The position numbers were made by a program, and so were the translations under genes. Below the pieces are notes generated by a model. That model was not told the DNA's origin, made no database searches, and was given only the letters and a program-made list of their open reading frames with translations. This document shows positions 8,808-18,011 of a DNA stretch of 49,169 nt, piece by piece (position 1 is the stretch's first letter; every line of letters begins with the position of its first letter). Origin of the DNA: Hyphomicrobiales bacterium (GTDB lineage Bacteria; Pseudomonadota; Alphaproteobacteria; Rhizobiales; Beijerinckiaceae); contig CANFLM010000012.1 in assembly GCA_947447895.1 (NCBI GenBank), forward strand, positions 1 to 49,169, written 5' to 3'.

Positions 8808-8841
8808 TACACCTCTTGTGCACCAATACCCCTCTTGTGGA
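8804..8841. repeat. 19-bp tandem direct repeat (2 copies)
   Basis: Copy 1 is CCAATACACCTCTTGTGCA (8804-8822). Copy 2 is CCAATACCCCTCTTGTGGA (8823-8841). They are adjacent and differ at 2 of 19 positions. The first copy begins at the last codon that still resembles a serine recombinase, so the repeat marks the truncation junction of that gene. Confidence 0.85.
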
Positions 8842-8924
8842 ATGCCCCACTTGCCAGACTGAAGCCGCTTTGATGTTTTGCAAGTGCATGCTTTAACTGA
8901 TCACACTTATGCGTTGGAGGCACG

Positions 8925-9845
8925 ATGATGCAGGAACACCAGGCTAAGCATCTGAAGGATTCCGATCAGGATGATCATGCGTTCGCAACGCCACTAAAGG
9001 CCTCACAGTCCAGCATGCCATCTTCACGCTCCGTTGATGGCCTGATCGACATTATGGCGGCTCTGCGGACGCCTGTGACGGGTTGCGCCTGGGATCTGGC
9101 ACAGGACTTTAAAACGATAGCGCCCTACACCCTCGAGGAAGCCTATGAGGTGGTTGACGCGATCGATCGGGGTGACCCGGAAGATCTGTGTGACGAATTG
9201 GGAGATTTGCTGCTCCAGGTGGTCTTTCATGCCCGTATGGCCGAAGAACAGGGCCTGTTTTCCTTTGCCGATGTTTGCGAGGCCATCACAAAAAAGATGA
9301 TCCGTCGCCACCCGCATGTGTTCGGGGATGAGCGTGACCTGCCCCCCGATCAGGTCAAAGCCCTCTGGAGGCAGATAAAGGCGCAAGAAAAGGCCGAGCG
9401 AGCAGTTCGTCGGGCTGCCAGCGGACAAGCAGAGCCCGTCCTCTCCCTGCTTGACGGCGTGCCGCAAGCCCTGCCCGCGTTGACGCGCGCTGAAAAACTG
9501 CAAACGCTTGCCGGATCAGTCGGTTTTGATTGGGATGATGTCCAGCTTGTCTTGGCCAAATGCGACGAGGAACTGGCCGAAGTGCGCGAGGCCGTGGAAT
9601 CGGGCGATCATGCTGCCATCAAGGACGAGATCGGTGATCTGCTGTTTGTCGTGGTCAATATTGCGCGCCACATGAAGATTGATCCCGAGGACGCCTTGAG
9701 ACAAGGAAATCATAAATTTTACAATCGATTCAATTTTATAGAAAAGAGTTTGAAAGTAAAAAATAAAAAATGGTCCGACACCGATCTGGCCGAAATGGAA
9801 GATTTGTGGGTCAAGGCCAAGCTCGTCTTGGGGCAATCCCGCTAG
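8925..9845 (+). CDS. mazG: Nucleoside triphosphate pyrophosphohydrolase MazG
   Basis: The enzyme hydrolyses (d)NTPs to NMP plus PPi, a house-cleaning and stress role. It has 306 residues, longer than E. coli MazG (263), mostly because of an N-terminal extension of about 45 polar residues. Two MazG repeats are visible. The first has the metal-binding EEAYEVVDAI followed by DELGDLLLQVVFHARM (about residues 72-105). The second has CDEELAEVREAV and DEIGDLLFVVVNIARH (about 207-245). GGAGG lies 4 nt before the first ATG (8925) and 7 nt before a second ATG (8928); either could be used. The 3' part (about 9708-9772) is strikingly A/T-rich (KSLKVKNKKW). The gene is convergent with hflX, with a 7-bp gap. 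Confidence 0.92.
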   Translation: MMQEHQAKHLKDSDQDDHAFATPLKASQSSMPSSRSVDGLIDIMAALRTPVTGCAWDLAQDFKTIAPYTLEEAYEVVDAIDRGDPEDLCDELGDLLLQVVFHARMAEEQGLFSFADVCEAITKKMIRRHPHVFGDERDLPPDQVKALWRQIKAQEKAERAVRRAASGQAEPVLSLLDGVPQALPALTRAEKLQTLAGSVGFDWDDVQLVLAKCDEELAEVREAVESGDHAAIKDEIGDLLFVVVNIARHMKIDPEDALRQGNHKFYNRFNFIEKSLKVKNKKWSDTDLAEMEDLWVKAKLVLGQSR

Positions 9846-9852
9846 GCTTAGG

Positions 9853-11289
9853 TTACGGTTGCCAGCTCGTCGGCTCGATGGTGATTTTCGGTTTGTTGGA
9901 ACTCAGCTTCTGGGCATGCGGCACACGGCGCAACAACAGACCTTCCTTTTCCAGCGGCAGCCGAACCTGCAGGCTGATCTCGCCATTGTCCTCGTCGCGG
10001 CGTTCCAGCACTTCCCCTTCGCGATAGATCCAGGCCAGAATGGCACCGTCTTGCGGTGTCAGGACAAGCTGATAGAGACCGCGATCAGCCGATAATTTGG
10101 CCTCGATCAGGGCCAGCAGGCTCTCTGTGCCCTCGCCTGTCAATGCGGAAACCGCAATCGGCTTGAGCAAAGTCGTGGCGTTTTCGGCGCGGTTCATCGC
10201 CTGTTCGCGCGCCTCGGGTGAGAGTTGGTCGATCTTGTTCCAGACCTCGATCACTTTGTCGGGCTGGTCGGGATCAATGCCGAGATCGCGCATGATCGCG
10301 GTCACATCCTGGGCTTGCGCCTCGGTATCCTCATGCGACACATCACGGATATGCAGCACGATATCGGCCTCGATCACGTCTTCCAGTGTCGCGCGGAATG
10401 CGGCCACCAGAGTGGTGGGCAAATCCGAAATAAAGCCGACGGTATCGGACAGGATGATGGGCGCACCATGCGGCAGGCGCACGACACGGGCAGTCGGATC
10501 GAGCGTAGCAAACAGCAGGTCCTCGGCCATCACCTCCGCCGAGGTCAGGCGGTTGAACAGGGTCGATTTGCCGGCATTGGTATAGCCGACCAGCGCGATG
10601 ATCGGATAGGGCGTGCGCCGCCTGCCCTCGCGATGCAGGCCACGCGTCCGTTTGACACCGTCCAATTCACGCTGCAAGCGCACCATACGGTCGAGAATGA
10701 TCCGCCGGTCGGCCTCGATCTGGGTTTCACCCGGACCGCCCAGAAAGCCGAACCCGCCGCGCTGGCGTTCAAGATGGGTCCAGGACCGCACAAGGCGGCT
10801 CTTCTGATAGCCGAGATGGGCCAATTCGACCTGTAGACGCCCTTCGCGGGTCCGCGCCCTGCGGCCGAAAATTTCAAGGATCAGGCCCGTACGGTCGATG
10901 ACCTTGCATTGCCACGCCCGTTCAAGATTGCGCTGCTGCACGGGCGACAAAGCCGCATCCATGATCACCAGACCGATCTCGAGCTCCTCGATCTGCTGTT
11001 TGAGTTCCTCGACCTTGCCCGAACCGAGATAGGTGGCGGGCGTTGGTCGGTCCAGCACAATCAGTCGTTCAGCGCGCACTGTAAGGGTAATGGCTGCAGC
11101 CAGACCGACCGCTTCAACCAGACGGGCTGCCGGATCACGCGCATTGGGTCGCGCCTCCTGCCCCGGGCGCAAACGCAGGCGTTGGGCATAGGGCCCGACC
11201 ACCATGGTCTGCGTCCCGATCGCAATGGTGCGTTCAATGTCTGCGGTTGGTTTGCGGACATTGGCTGCGATGCGGTCGCTTTCGGTCAT
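9853..11289 (-). CDS. hflX: Ribosome-associated GTPase HflX
   Basis: HflX binds the 50S subunit and splits stalled ribosomes under stress. The protein has 478 residues. The N-terminal HflX domain precedes a Gly-rich linker (GGFGFLGGPGETQIE, about 180-195). The GTPase domain then follows, with G1 GYTNAGKST (about 232-240), G3 DTVGFI (about 280) and G4 NKID (about 350). A C-terminal extension of about 70 residues ends the protein. The ATG shares one base with the hfq TGA, so hfq and hflX are translationally coupled, as in E. coli and most alphaproteobacteria. The coding region meets mazG head-on with no visible terminator between them. Confidence 0.95.
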   Translation of the reverse strand: MTESDRIAANVRKPTADIERTIAIGTQTMVVGPYAQRLRLRPGQEARPNARDPAARLVEAVGLAAAITLTVRAERLIVLDRPTPATYLGSGKVEELKQQIEELEIGLVIMDAALSPVQQRNLERAWQCKVIDRTGLILEIFGRRARTREGRLQVELAHLGYQKSRLVRSWTHLERQRGGFGFLGGPGETQIEADRRIILDRMVRLQRELDGVKRTRGLHREGRRRTPYPIIALVGYTNAGKSTLFNRLTSAEVMAEDLLFATLDPTARVVRLPHGAPIILSDTVGFISDLPTTLVAAFRATLEDVIEADIVLHIRDVSHEDTEAQAQDVTAIMRDLGIDPDQPDKVIEVWNKIDQLSPEAREQAMNRAENATTLLKPIAVSALTGEGTESLLALIEAKLSADRGLYQLVLTPQDGAILAWIYREGEVLERRDEDNGEISLQVRLPLEKEGLLLRRVPHAQKLSSNKPKITIEPTSWQP

Positions 11290-11540
11290 CAGTTTGCGGC
11301 AGGTTCGTCAGTCGGCTCGAACAGAGCCATCGGCGCACCCGGCATGATGGTGGAAATTGCGTGTTTATAGACAAGCTGCGAATGGCCATCGCGGCGCAGC
11401 AACACGCAAAAATTGTCAAACCACGTCACGACGCCTTGCAGCTTCACGCCGTTGACGAGAAAAATCGTTAAAGGGATTTTGTGCTTGCGCACATAGTTGA
11501 GGAAAGTGTCCTGCAGATTTTGCGCCCGTTCACCGGCCAT
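11289..11540 (-). CDS. hfq: RNA chaperone Hfq
   Basis: Hfq forms a hexameric Sm-like ring that pairs small RNAs with mRNAs. The protein has 83 residues, the usual alphaproteobacterial length. Sm1 is visible as [20 protein letters not shown], and the Sm2 signature as the YKHAIS motif (about residues 60-65). The C-terminal tail is short (EPTDEPAAN). The ATG has GAGG about 7 nt upstream. It lies downstream of ntrX with a 189-bp gap, enough for its own promoter, and is coupled to hflX. In alphaproteobacteria Hfq affects nitrogen regulation, which fits its position after ntrYX. Confidence 0.97.
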   Translation of the reverse strand: MAGERAQNLQDTFLNYVRKHKIPLTIFLVNGVKLQGVVTWFDNFCVLLRRDGHSQLVYKHAISTIMPGAPMALFEPTDEPAAN

Positions 11541-11729
11541 CTCATCACCTCTTGTTCTTGCCGGACTTTTTTAGTTCCGGATTTCATTGTCAGTCATTTT
11601 GGATCTTAGACCATTAGATCGGAATTACGCTCTTTTTAGGGCTGATTGGCAAGTGGAGAGACCCGAACAATGGGAACAAATAACAGGCAAATGATGAAAG
11701 TCTGATGAAACTTATTCGTTTCCAGTGGG

Positions 11730-13097
11730 TTAATCGACACCGAGACTTTTCAGTTTGCGGTGCAGAGCCGAGCGTTCCATGCCGACAAATTCGGATGTGC
11801 GTGAAATATTGCCTCCGAACCGGCCGATCTGTGCCACAAGATACTCGCGCTCGAACAATTCGCGGGCCTCGCGCAACGGCAGGGCCATCAGCTTTTCGCC
11901 GCCCTCGCCGTTCGGCATGGCCGGCACCATGGCGCCGACATCGGGCGGCAACAATTCGGCGGTGATTTCATCATGCTCCTCGCCGGTCGACAGGATGAGC
12001 AAACGTTCCACCGTATTGCGCAACTGGCGGATATTGCCGGGCCAGTCATAGGATTGCAGCACGGCCATGGCCTCATTGGTAATGATGCGGGCGGGCAAGC
12101 CGTCGCGTGTCCCCAATTGGCTGATGAAATGCGAGATCAGTGCCGGCACATCCTCGCGCCGGTCAGCCAGCGAGGGAACGCGGACCGGCACCACATTCAG
12201 TCGATGCAGCAAATCCTCACGGAAACGGCCCACCGCGATCTCGTGCGCCAGATCGCGCGCGGTGGAGGAGATGACCCTGACATCCACCTGCACTTTGGTG
12301 CTGCCCCCTACCCGATTGAAGGTCTGCTCGACCAGAACCCGCAAAATCTTGCCTTGGGTGGCCAGCGGCATGTCACAGACTTCATCGAGATAGAGTGTGC
12401 CGCTATGGGCTTCCTCGAGTGCGCCGATCTGGCTGATGCGGCCCTGGGCATCTTCCACGCCGAACAGAGCGGCTTCGACCGTGTCCGGGTTCATTGTTGC
12501 GGCATTGATGACCAGAAATGGAGAATTGGCGCGGCTGGAATGGGCATGGATCTGACGGGCCACCAGTTCCTTGCCGGAACCGGGCGGACCGGAAATCATG
12601 ACCCGCGCATTGGTGTTTGCCACTTTTTCAATGGTCGAGCGCAGTTGGTTGGTGGCAAAGGCCTGGCCGATAATGTCGCTGGCCTGCACATTGCGGGTTT
12701 TAAGCTCGCGCACCTCGCGCTTGAGATTGGAGGTCTCGATCGCCCTGTCAGCGACCAGCAGCAGACGGTCGGCCTTGAACGGCTTTTCGATAAAATCATA
12801 GGCTCCGCGTTTGATAGCGGAGACCGCGGTTTCGATATTGCCATGGCCCGAAATCATCACCACGGGCAAATCGGGATGCTGTTCCTTGATCACGTCCAGC
12901 AATTGCAACCCGTCGAGCCGCGAGCCCTGGATCCAGATGTCGAGAAAAACCAGACTGGGACGGCGCTGGCCGATGGCGGCAAGCGCATCATCGGCATTGG
13001 CCGCCGTGCGGGCCGCATGACCCTCGTCTTCAAGAATACCGGCGACCAGATCGCGGATGTCGGCTTCGTCATCAATGATCAGAATATCTGCGCTCAT
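11730..13097 (-). CDS. ntrX: Nitrogen response regulator NtrX
   Basis: NtrX is the response regulator of the NtrY/NtrX two-component pair, linked to nitrogen, redox and envelope control in alphaproteobacteria. It has 455 residues. The receiver domain has acidic residues DDE at 9-11 and the phospho-acceptor Asp at 53 (VFLDIW). The AAA+ domain has Walker A GPPGSGKE at about 170 and Walker B TLYLDEVCDMP at about 235. A C-terminal Fis-type helix-turn-helix is present (ISRTSEFVGMERSALHRKL). The GAFTGA loop that contacts sigma-54 is absent: the segment after LFGVEDA reads GRISQIGALEEA. NtrX may therefore not act as a sigma-54 activator. The start overlaps the ntrY stop by 4 nt. Confidence 0.95.
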   Translation of the reverse strand: MSADILIIDDEADIRDLVAGILEDEGHAARTAANADDALAAIGQRRPSLVFLDIWIQGSRLDGLQLLDVIKEQHPDLPVVMISGHGNIETAVSAIKRGAYDFIEKPFKADRLLLVADRAIETSNLKREVRELKTRNVQASDIIGQAFATNQLRSTIEKVANTNARVMISGPPGSGKELVARQIHAHSSRANSPFLVINAATMNPDTVEAALFGVEDAQGRISQIGALEEAHSGTLYLDEVCDMPLATQGKILRVLVEQTFNRVGGSTKVQVDVRVISSTARDLAHEIAVGRFREDLLHRLNVVPVRVPSLADRREDVPALISHFISQLGTRDGLPARIITNEAMAVLQSYDWPGNIRQLRNTVERLLILSTGEEHDEITAELLPPDVGAMVPAMPNGEGGEKLMALPLREARELFEREYLVAQIGRFGGNISRTSEFVGMERSALHRKLKSLGVD

Positions 13098-15355
13098 GAC
13101 GGGATCTGTTCCATGCTGGGGGCTGTATCGGTTTTGGTCTCGATCGGGAACCAGAGCCTGACACAGGCTCCGCGCTGTTGGTCCGGCCTGTCGAGGAGCT
13201 CGATCCCGCCGCCGTGATCTTCGAGAATTTTGCCGACAATCGCCAGACCAAGACCGGTACCGCTGCTGCGCGTGGTCATATAGGGCTCCAGCAAGCGGGC
13301 GCGTGATTCAACCGGAAAGCCTTTGCCATTGTCGGTGACATCGATGGTGATGCGTTCGTCATCAATGTTCAGTGACACATCAATATGGCCGATAAAGGTC
13401 GTGTCCTCACATTCAAGCGAGTATGCGGCAACTGATTCCGTGGCGTTCTTGATGATGTTTGTCAAAGCCTGTGACAACAACCGCCGGTCGAAATGGGCTG
13501 TGACGATGTGGGGAGGAAGATGTTCGACAATCCTGATTTCGGGATTGCCGACCCGCATCAGAAACAGCACTTGCCTGATGGTGCTGGACAGATCATCGCT
13601 TTCAGGCAGGGGTTTCGGCATGCGGGCGAAGGACGAGAATTCATCCACCATGCGCTTGATGTCATCGACCTGACGGATGATCGTATCGGTGCATTGGTCA
13701 AAAATTTCGCGGTCCTGGACAATCACCTTGCCATATTTGCGACGGATACGTTCGGCCGACAGCTGGATCGGCGTAAGCGGATTTTTGATCTCGTGGGCAA
13801 TGCGGCGGGCCACATCGGCCCATGCAGAGCTGCGCTGTGCGGCAATGAGGTCGGAAATATCATCCAAGGTCATCACCGCGCCCTCCCCCGAATGGGAGCC
13901 GTGTTCGGATGAAATGCGCACGCTCAATACCCGTTCGCGCTTCTGGCGGTTCCAGTCGACCTCGCCAGCCGCATCCCCCGAGCGCGACGAGACGGCTTCG
14001 AGATAAAGTGGCGCGAGTTCCGGTGCGATCTCGGCAATCGAGGCGCCGATGAGTTCGTTGGGTTCACTATCCAGCAGACGCGCGGCTTCGGGATTGAGAA
14101 CCGTGATCAGACCACCGGAATCAAGACCGATCACACCGGCAGGAACCCCCGACAGGACGGCTTCTGTAAAGCGGCGGCGGCGGTCGATCAACTCATTGGC
14201 GACAATCAGGTTTTCACGTTGCAGCCGCAGTTCCGAGGTCATTTTGTTGAAGGTTTCGCCCAGATGGCCCAAATCGCCCTCGCGGCGAGAGACCTCGACC
14301 TCGACATCGTAATTGCCGGTCGCCACCGCATCGGTGGCATCGATCAGACGGCGGATCGGGGTAACCAGACGATTGGCAAAGTTCAGCCCCAACAGGGCCG
14401 CGGACAGCAAAAGGATGATCGAGACAACCGCATACATGCTGGCAAAGGCAATCTGCACATCCAGCTTGCGCTTGGTCAGCGCGTCATAATATTCGGACGC
14501 TGCTTCGGCCTGGCGTGGAAAATCGAGGGCAATTTGGTCCACACCGCGCGCGACCACCAGATAGGTGTCCTTGAACGCCGGGATTTTCAGAATGGCGCGG
14601 AAAATATTGTTGTCCTTGGGGATCAGACACCAGGCTTCCAGATCGTCGGCCGCTTTCATGTCGTCGGCCGTCGGCATCTGAAAACCTTCGGTCTCCTTCA
14701 ACTCGATTTTTTCGATAATCGTGCCATCCTCGCGGATCAGCATGGTGATGGGAAAGCCCAGAAATGCCGAACGCGAGCGCATGAATTCATGGAAAAACAC
14801 GCGGTTCTGCTCGAAAGCCGGACGAACACGCGCCAGATCGGAGGCCATCAGGTTGATTTCGCGGCCAATCGCGCGGCATTGCAACTCACGGAACGAACGG
14901 GCGACCTCGACCGAGGTGGTCAGCAATTCCTGCACATAGCGGCCGAATGAAATATCGATGCCGCGCTCCAGCGTCAGCCAGCCCATGGCGGCCACCAGTA
15001 TGGCCGGAATACCGGCGGTAAACACGAACAGGCCGACGATGCGGGAGTGAAGGCCAGCCGCCGCCTGCCCGGCCCTGCGGGCCCGAAACAGTTTGATCCC
15101 TTCCGCCAGCACAAAGATGACGAGAATGAAAATCAAAACGCCATTGGTGATGAACAGGCTGTTGACCAAATCACGGGTGACGATGATCGGCACCATGCCG
15201 GCCAGCACCATGAATGTCGCCAAGGCAGACAGCAGGGCCAAACCGACCGTGGTCACGACAGCCAAAAGCCACCAGCGCGTCGAACGGGATGATTTGTCTC
15301 CCGCTTTGGCTGTTTGAAGGTCGGGTACCGTTTTAAAATCAGGTCCGGACATCAA
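13094..15355 (-). CDS. ntrY: Sensor histidine kinase NtrY
   Basis: This 753-residue membrane-bound sensor kinase is the partner of NtrX. At least three N-terminal hydrophobic segments are visible (about residues 30-55, 65-85, 105-130), then a large extracytoplasmic region. A further transmembrane segment lies near 300-320, followed by a HAMP domain (RRLIDATDAVATGNYDVEV), a PAS domain (about 380-480), the HisKA H-box [10 protein letters not shown] (His at about 520) and an HATPase domain with DNGKGF and GTGLGLAIV boxes. This is the standard NtrY architecture. The gene is separated from ntrC by 74 bp, so ntrYX may be read from the ntrBC transcript, from its own promoter, or both. Confidence 0.95.
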   Translation of the reverse strand: MMSGPDFKTVPDLQTAKAGDKSSRSTRWWLLAVVTTVGLALLSALATFMVLAGMVPIIVTRDLVNSLFITNGVLIFILVIFVLAEGIKLFRARRAGQAAAGLHSRIVGLFVFTAGIPAILVAAMGWLTLERGIDISFGRYVQELLTTSVEVARSFRELQCRAIGREINLMASDLARVRPAFEQNRVFFHEFMRSRSAFLGFPITMLIREDGTIIEKIELKETEGFQMPTADDMKAADDLEAWCLIPKDNNIFRAILKIPAFKDTYLVVARGVDQIALDFPRQAEAASEYYDALTKRKLDVQIAFASMYAVVSIILLLSAALLGLNFANRLVTPIRRLIDATDAVATGNYDVEVEVSRREGDLGHLGETFNKMTSELRLQRENLIVANELIDRRRRFTEAVLSGVPAGVIGLDSGGLITVLNPEAARLLDSEPNELIGASIAEIAPELAPLYLEAVSSRSGDAAGEVDWNRQKRERVLSVRISSEHGSHSGEGAVMTLDDISDLIAAQRSSAWADVARRIAHEIKNPLTPIQLSAERIRRKYGKVIVQDREIFDQCTDTIIRQVDDIKRMVDEFSSFARMPKPLPESDDLSSTIRQVLFLMRVGNPEIRIVEHLPPHIVTAHFDRRLLSQALTNIIKNATESVAAYSLECEDTTFIGHIDVSLNIDDERITIDVTDNGKGFPVESRARLLEPYMTTRSSGTGLGLAIVGKILEDHGGGIELLDRPDQQRGACVRLWFPIETKTDTAPSMEQIPS

Positions 15356-15429
15356 GAATCATGCACTTTCGTCAGCAACAGTCATACGTTGCAATAAAGC
15401 AACACTGGGCCTGACGAAAGCACTAACTG

Positions 15430-16878
15430 TCAACGCAGCGTTCTGACCACCGGCAATTCGAGGTCCCTGATCTTTTTGCGCAGGGTATTGCGGTTCAGGC
15501 CCAGCATTTCGGCGGCCTTGATCTGGTTGCCGCGGGTTGCCGCCAGGGACACCGTGATCAATGGCGCTTCCAACTCGCGCAGGATGCGGTGGTAGAGGCC
15601 GGGAGGCGGGATATCATTGCCGAACTGGGCGAAATAGGTTTCGAGATGCTGTTCGATGGACTCTGCCAGTGTCAACGGCTGGCTGTGCTGTTTCGGCTCG
15701 AACCCCTCGGTCGCATAGGCTTCGGGCTCGGCCAATTCGGCTTCAATCAGCGATTCAACGATGGTTTCCTGCGGATAGAGGGCTGCCAGACGGCGGACCA
15801 GATTTTCCAGCTCGCGGATATTGCCCGGCCAGCGATGGCGTTTGAGACGGTCAAGAGCGCCGACATCGATCTGCTTGCGCGGCAGGCCTTCCTTTTCGGC
15901 GATGGTGAAGAAATGCCTCACCAGATCGGGAATGTCCTCGCTGCGCTCGCGCAAAGGCGGCAGACGGAGCGGCACCACATTCAAGCGGAAGAACAAATCC
16001 TCGCGGAACAGGCCCTGCCGGATCGCGCCGCGCAAGTCCTTGTTGGTGGCGGCGACAATCCGCACATTGGTTTTGATCGGAGTGCGCCCGCCGACGGTCG
16101 TGTATTCCCCCTGCTGCAACACCCGCAACAGCCGCGTCTGGGCATCCATCGGCATATCGCCGATCTCATCGAGAAAGAGTGTTCCACCCTCGGCCTGCTC
16201 GAAACGGCCAGAAGCGCGGTTGAGGGCGCCGGTAAACGAGCCTTTTTCATGGCCGAACAATTCGCTTTCGATCAGATCGCGCGGGATCGCCGCCATATTG
16301 ACCGGCACGAACGGACCGCGGCGGCGTTTGCCGTAATCATGCAAGGCACGGGCGACGAGTTCTTTGCCTGTCCCGGATTCTCCCATGATCATCACGGTCA
16401 GATCGGTCTGCATCAACCGCGCCAATGCCCGATAGAGTTCCTGCATGGCCGGCGAACGGCCGACCAGCGGAATATCCTCGGGATGGTCGGGGTCCTCGGC
16501 CACAGTCGATTTCGGCCGGCTCATGGCGCGGCCGACAATGGCGATCAATTCCTTGAGATCGAAGGGTTTGGGCAGATATTCATAGGCGCCGCGCTCGCTG
16601 GCGCGAATGGCGGTCATAAAGGTGTTTTGCGCACTCATCACGATAATGGGCACATCGGGACGGACTTTTTTGATGCGCGGAACAAGATCGAAGCCGTTTT
16701 CATCGGGCATGACGACATCGGTGATGATGAGATCCCCTTCACCGGCCGCCGCCCAGCGATAGAGTGTGCCCGCCTGTCCCGTGGTGCGAACCTCATAACC
16801 AGCTCGCCCCAGTGCCTGTGACAGCACGGTGCGGATGGCGGCGTCGTCGTCAGCAACCAAAATTGTGCCTTGCGGCAT
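15430..16878 (-). CDS. ntrC: Nitrogen regulator NtrC (NR-I), sigma-54 activator
   Basis: NtrC, when phosphorylated by NtrB, activates sigma-54 promoters of nitrogen-assimilation genes. It has 482 residues from the ATG at 16878; the TAG of ntrB lies one base before it, so an upstream extension is unlikely. The receiver has DDD at 10-12 and phospho-acceptor D54 ([12 protein letters not shown]). The AAA+ domain has Walker A GESGTGKE at about 165, the sigma-54 contact loop as GSFTGA (a Ser variant of GAFTGA) at about 208, and Walker [12 protein letters not shown]. The C-terminal Fis-type HTH is near the end ([19 protein letters not shown]). It is the only clear sigma-54 activator in the window, in contrast to NtrX. 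Confidence 0.96.
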   Translation of the reverse strand: MPQGTILVADDDAAIRTVLSQALGRAGYEVRTTGQAGTLYRWAAAGEGDLIITDVVMPDENGFDLVPRIKKVRPDVPIIVMSAQNTFMTAIRASERGAYEYLPKPFDLKELIAIVGRAMSRPKSTVAEDPDHPEDIPLVGRSPAMQELYRALARLMQTDLTVMIMGESGTGKELVARALHDYGKRRRGPFVPVNMAAIPRDLIESELFGHEKGSFTGALNRASGRFEQAEGGTLFLDEIGDMPMDAQTRLLRVLQQGEYTTVGGRTPIKTNVRIVAATNKDLRGAIRQGLFREDLFFRLNVVPLRLPPLRERSEDIPDLVRHFFTIAEKEGLPRKQIDVGALDRLKRHRWPGNIRELENLVRRLAALYPQETIVESLIEAELAEPEAYATEGFEPKQHSQPLTLAESIEQHLETYFAQFGNDIPPPGLYHRILRELEAPLITVSLAATRGNQIKAAEMLGLNRNTLRKKIRDLELPVVRTLR

Positions 16879-16879
16879 C

Positions 16880-18007
16880 CTATATCTCCGTCTCAGCCGT
16901 GCGACCATCGCGGGCGATATGCATGGGCATCAGAATCCGGAAAGTCGTCCGTCTCGGAACCGTATCAAACTCGATCACGCCGCCATGGTCTCCAATGATC
17001 TTAGCAACCAATGCAAGACCGAGGCCACTTCCCGAATTCTTGGTCGAGAAAAACGGCTCGAACAAGTGTCGGGTCAATTCCGAAGGGATGCCCGGGCCGT
17101 TGTCACGTACGCAGATTTCAAGCGGTAAGGCCACTTTTCCGGGTCGGCCGTTCACACTCATGCGCACTCCGGGCCGAAAGGCCGAAGTCAGTTCGATCGT
17201 GCCATCCACCGTATCGCGGCCAATTGCTTCTGCCGCATTTTTCACCAGATTCAGGAAAACCTGAACGAGCTGGTCACGGTTGCCCATCATCGGAGGCAAG
17301 GAAGGATCATAGGATTCGCTGAACCGGATGTGGCGGGCGAAGCCTGACATGGCCAGTTTTTTGACGTGTTCGAGAACGGAATGAATGTTGACGGGTTCCT
17401 GCTGCACGGGCCGCCCATCGGCAAAATCCTCGAAACGGTCGACCAGTGTGACAATCCGGTCGGTTTCATCGCAAATCAGCTGGGTCAACTCACGGTCCTC
17501 GTCAGATGCCGAGAGTTCGAGCAATTGGGCAGCCCCGCGAATTCCCGAAAGCGGGTTCTTGATCTCATGGGCCAGCATCGATCCCATGGCTGAAATCGAG
17601 CGCACTGCCCCACGATGCGTCAGCTGTCTGTCTATTTTTTCAGCAATTGTCTTTTCTTGAAGCACAATGACAACCTCTTCCTGGTTGTCTCCGGTCGGCG
17701 CGATGAACACATCAACGATGCGGTCAAGCCCGATCCGGGGCGTGCCGAGATCGATCCGGTATTCGTTATAACTGCCTCCGCTGTCGCGTGCCGCCTGTAC
17801 CAATTCGAGCACGGGCGAGCCGAATGGCAGCAATTGTTTCAAAAACAACCGCTTCAACATGCTCCGGCTGGTCTGGAAGAAGGATTCCGCCGCAGAATTG
17901 GCCTCAATGACCTGATCGGACTGGTTCACAACCATCACAGGCAAAGGCAGCAAACCAATAATGGCTTCCGCACGCATGGATTGCAGAGGGGGAAGAGGCT
18001 CGCTCAT
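16880..18007 (-). CDS. ntrB: Nitrogen sensor histidine kinase NtrB (NR-II)
   Basis: NtrB is the cytoplasmic kinase/phosphatase for NtrC, controlled by PII proteins. It has 375 residues from the ATG at 18007, chosen because AAGGATG lies just upstream and the dusB stop is only 4 nt before it. The open frame continues upstream into dusB, but that part looks like read-through. It has an N-terminal PAS domain (about 15-110), a HisKA domain with H147 in [20 protein letters not shown], and an HATPase domain with RDNGPGI and [11 protein letters not shown]. No transmembrane segment is seen, as expected for NtrB. dusB-ntrB-ntrC is the classic nifR3-ntrB-ntrC operon of rhizobia and relatives. Confidence 0.95.
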   Translation of the reverse strand: MSEPLPPLQSMRAEAIIGLLPLPVMVVNQSDQVIEANSAAESFFQTSRSMLKRLFLKQLLPFGSPVLELVQAARDSGGSYNEYRIDLGTPRIGLDRIVDVFIAPTGDNQEEVVIVLQEKTIAEKIDRQLTHRGAVRSISAMGSMLAHEIKNPLSGIRGAAQLLELSASDEDRELTQLICDETDRIVTLVDRFEDFADGRPVQQEPVNIHSVLEHVKKLAMSGFARHIRFSESYDPSLPPMMGNRDQLVQVFLNLVKNAAEAIGRDTVDGTIELTSAFRPGVRMSVNGRPGKVALPLEICVRDNGPGIPSELTRHLFEPFFSTKNSGSGLGLALVAKIIGDHGGVIEFDTVPRRTTFRILMPMHIARDGRTAETEI

Positions 18008-18011
18008 TGGT

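Noticed and set aside
11562-11582. CCGGACTTTTTTAGTTCCGG between hfq and ntrX as a terminator
   Set aside because: The stem is only 5 bp with an imperfect extension, the T-run is in the loop, and no U-tail follows on either strand.
11973-13217. Long + strand open frame (about 414 codons) opposite ntrX and the ntrY end
   Set aside because: It is antisense to two well-supported genes in a GC-rich region. The protein is low in recognisable structure and has no RBS. Similar mirror frames oppose ntrC (15589-16821), pyrG (31805-33286) and tpiA (33853-35109).
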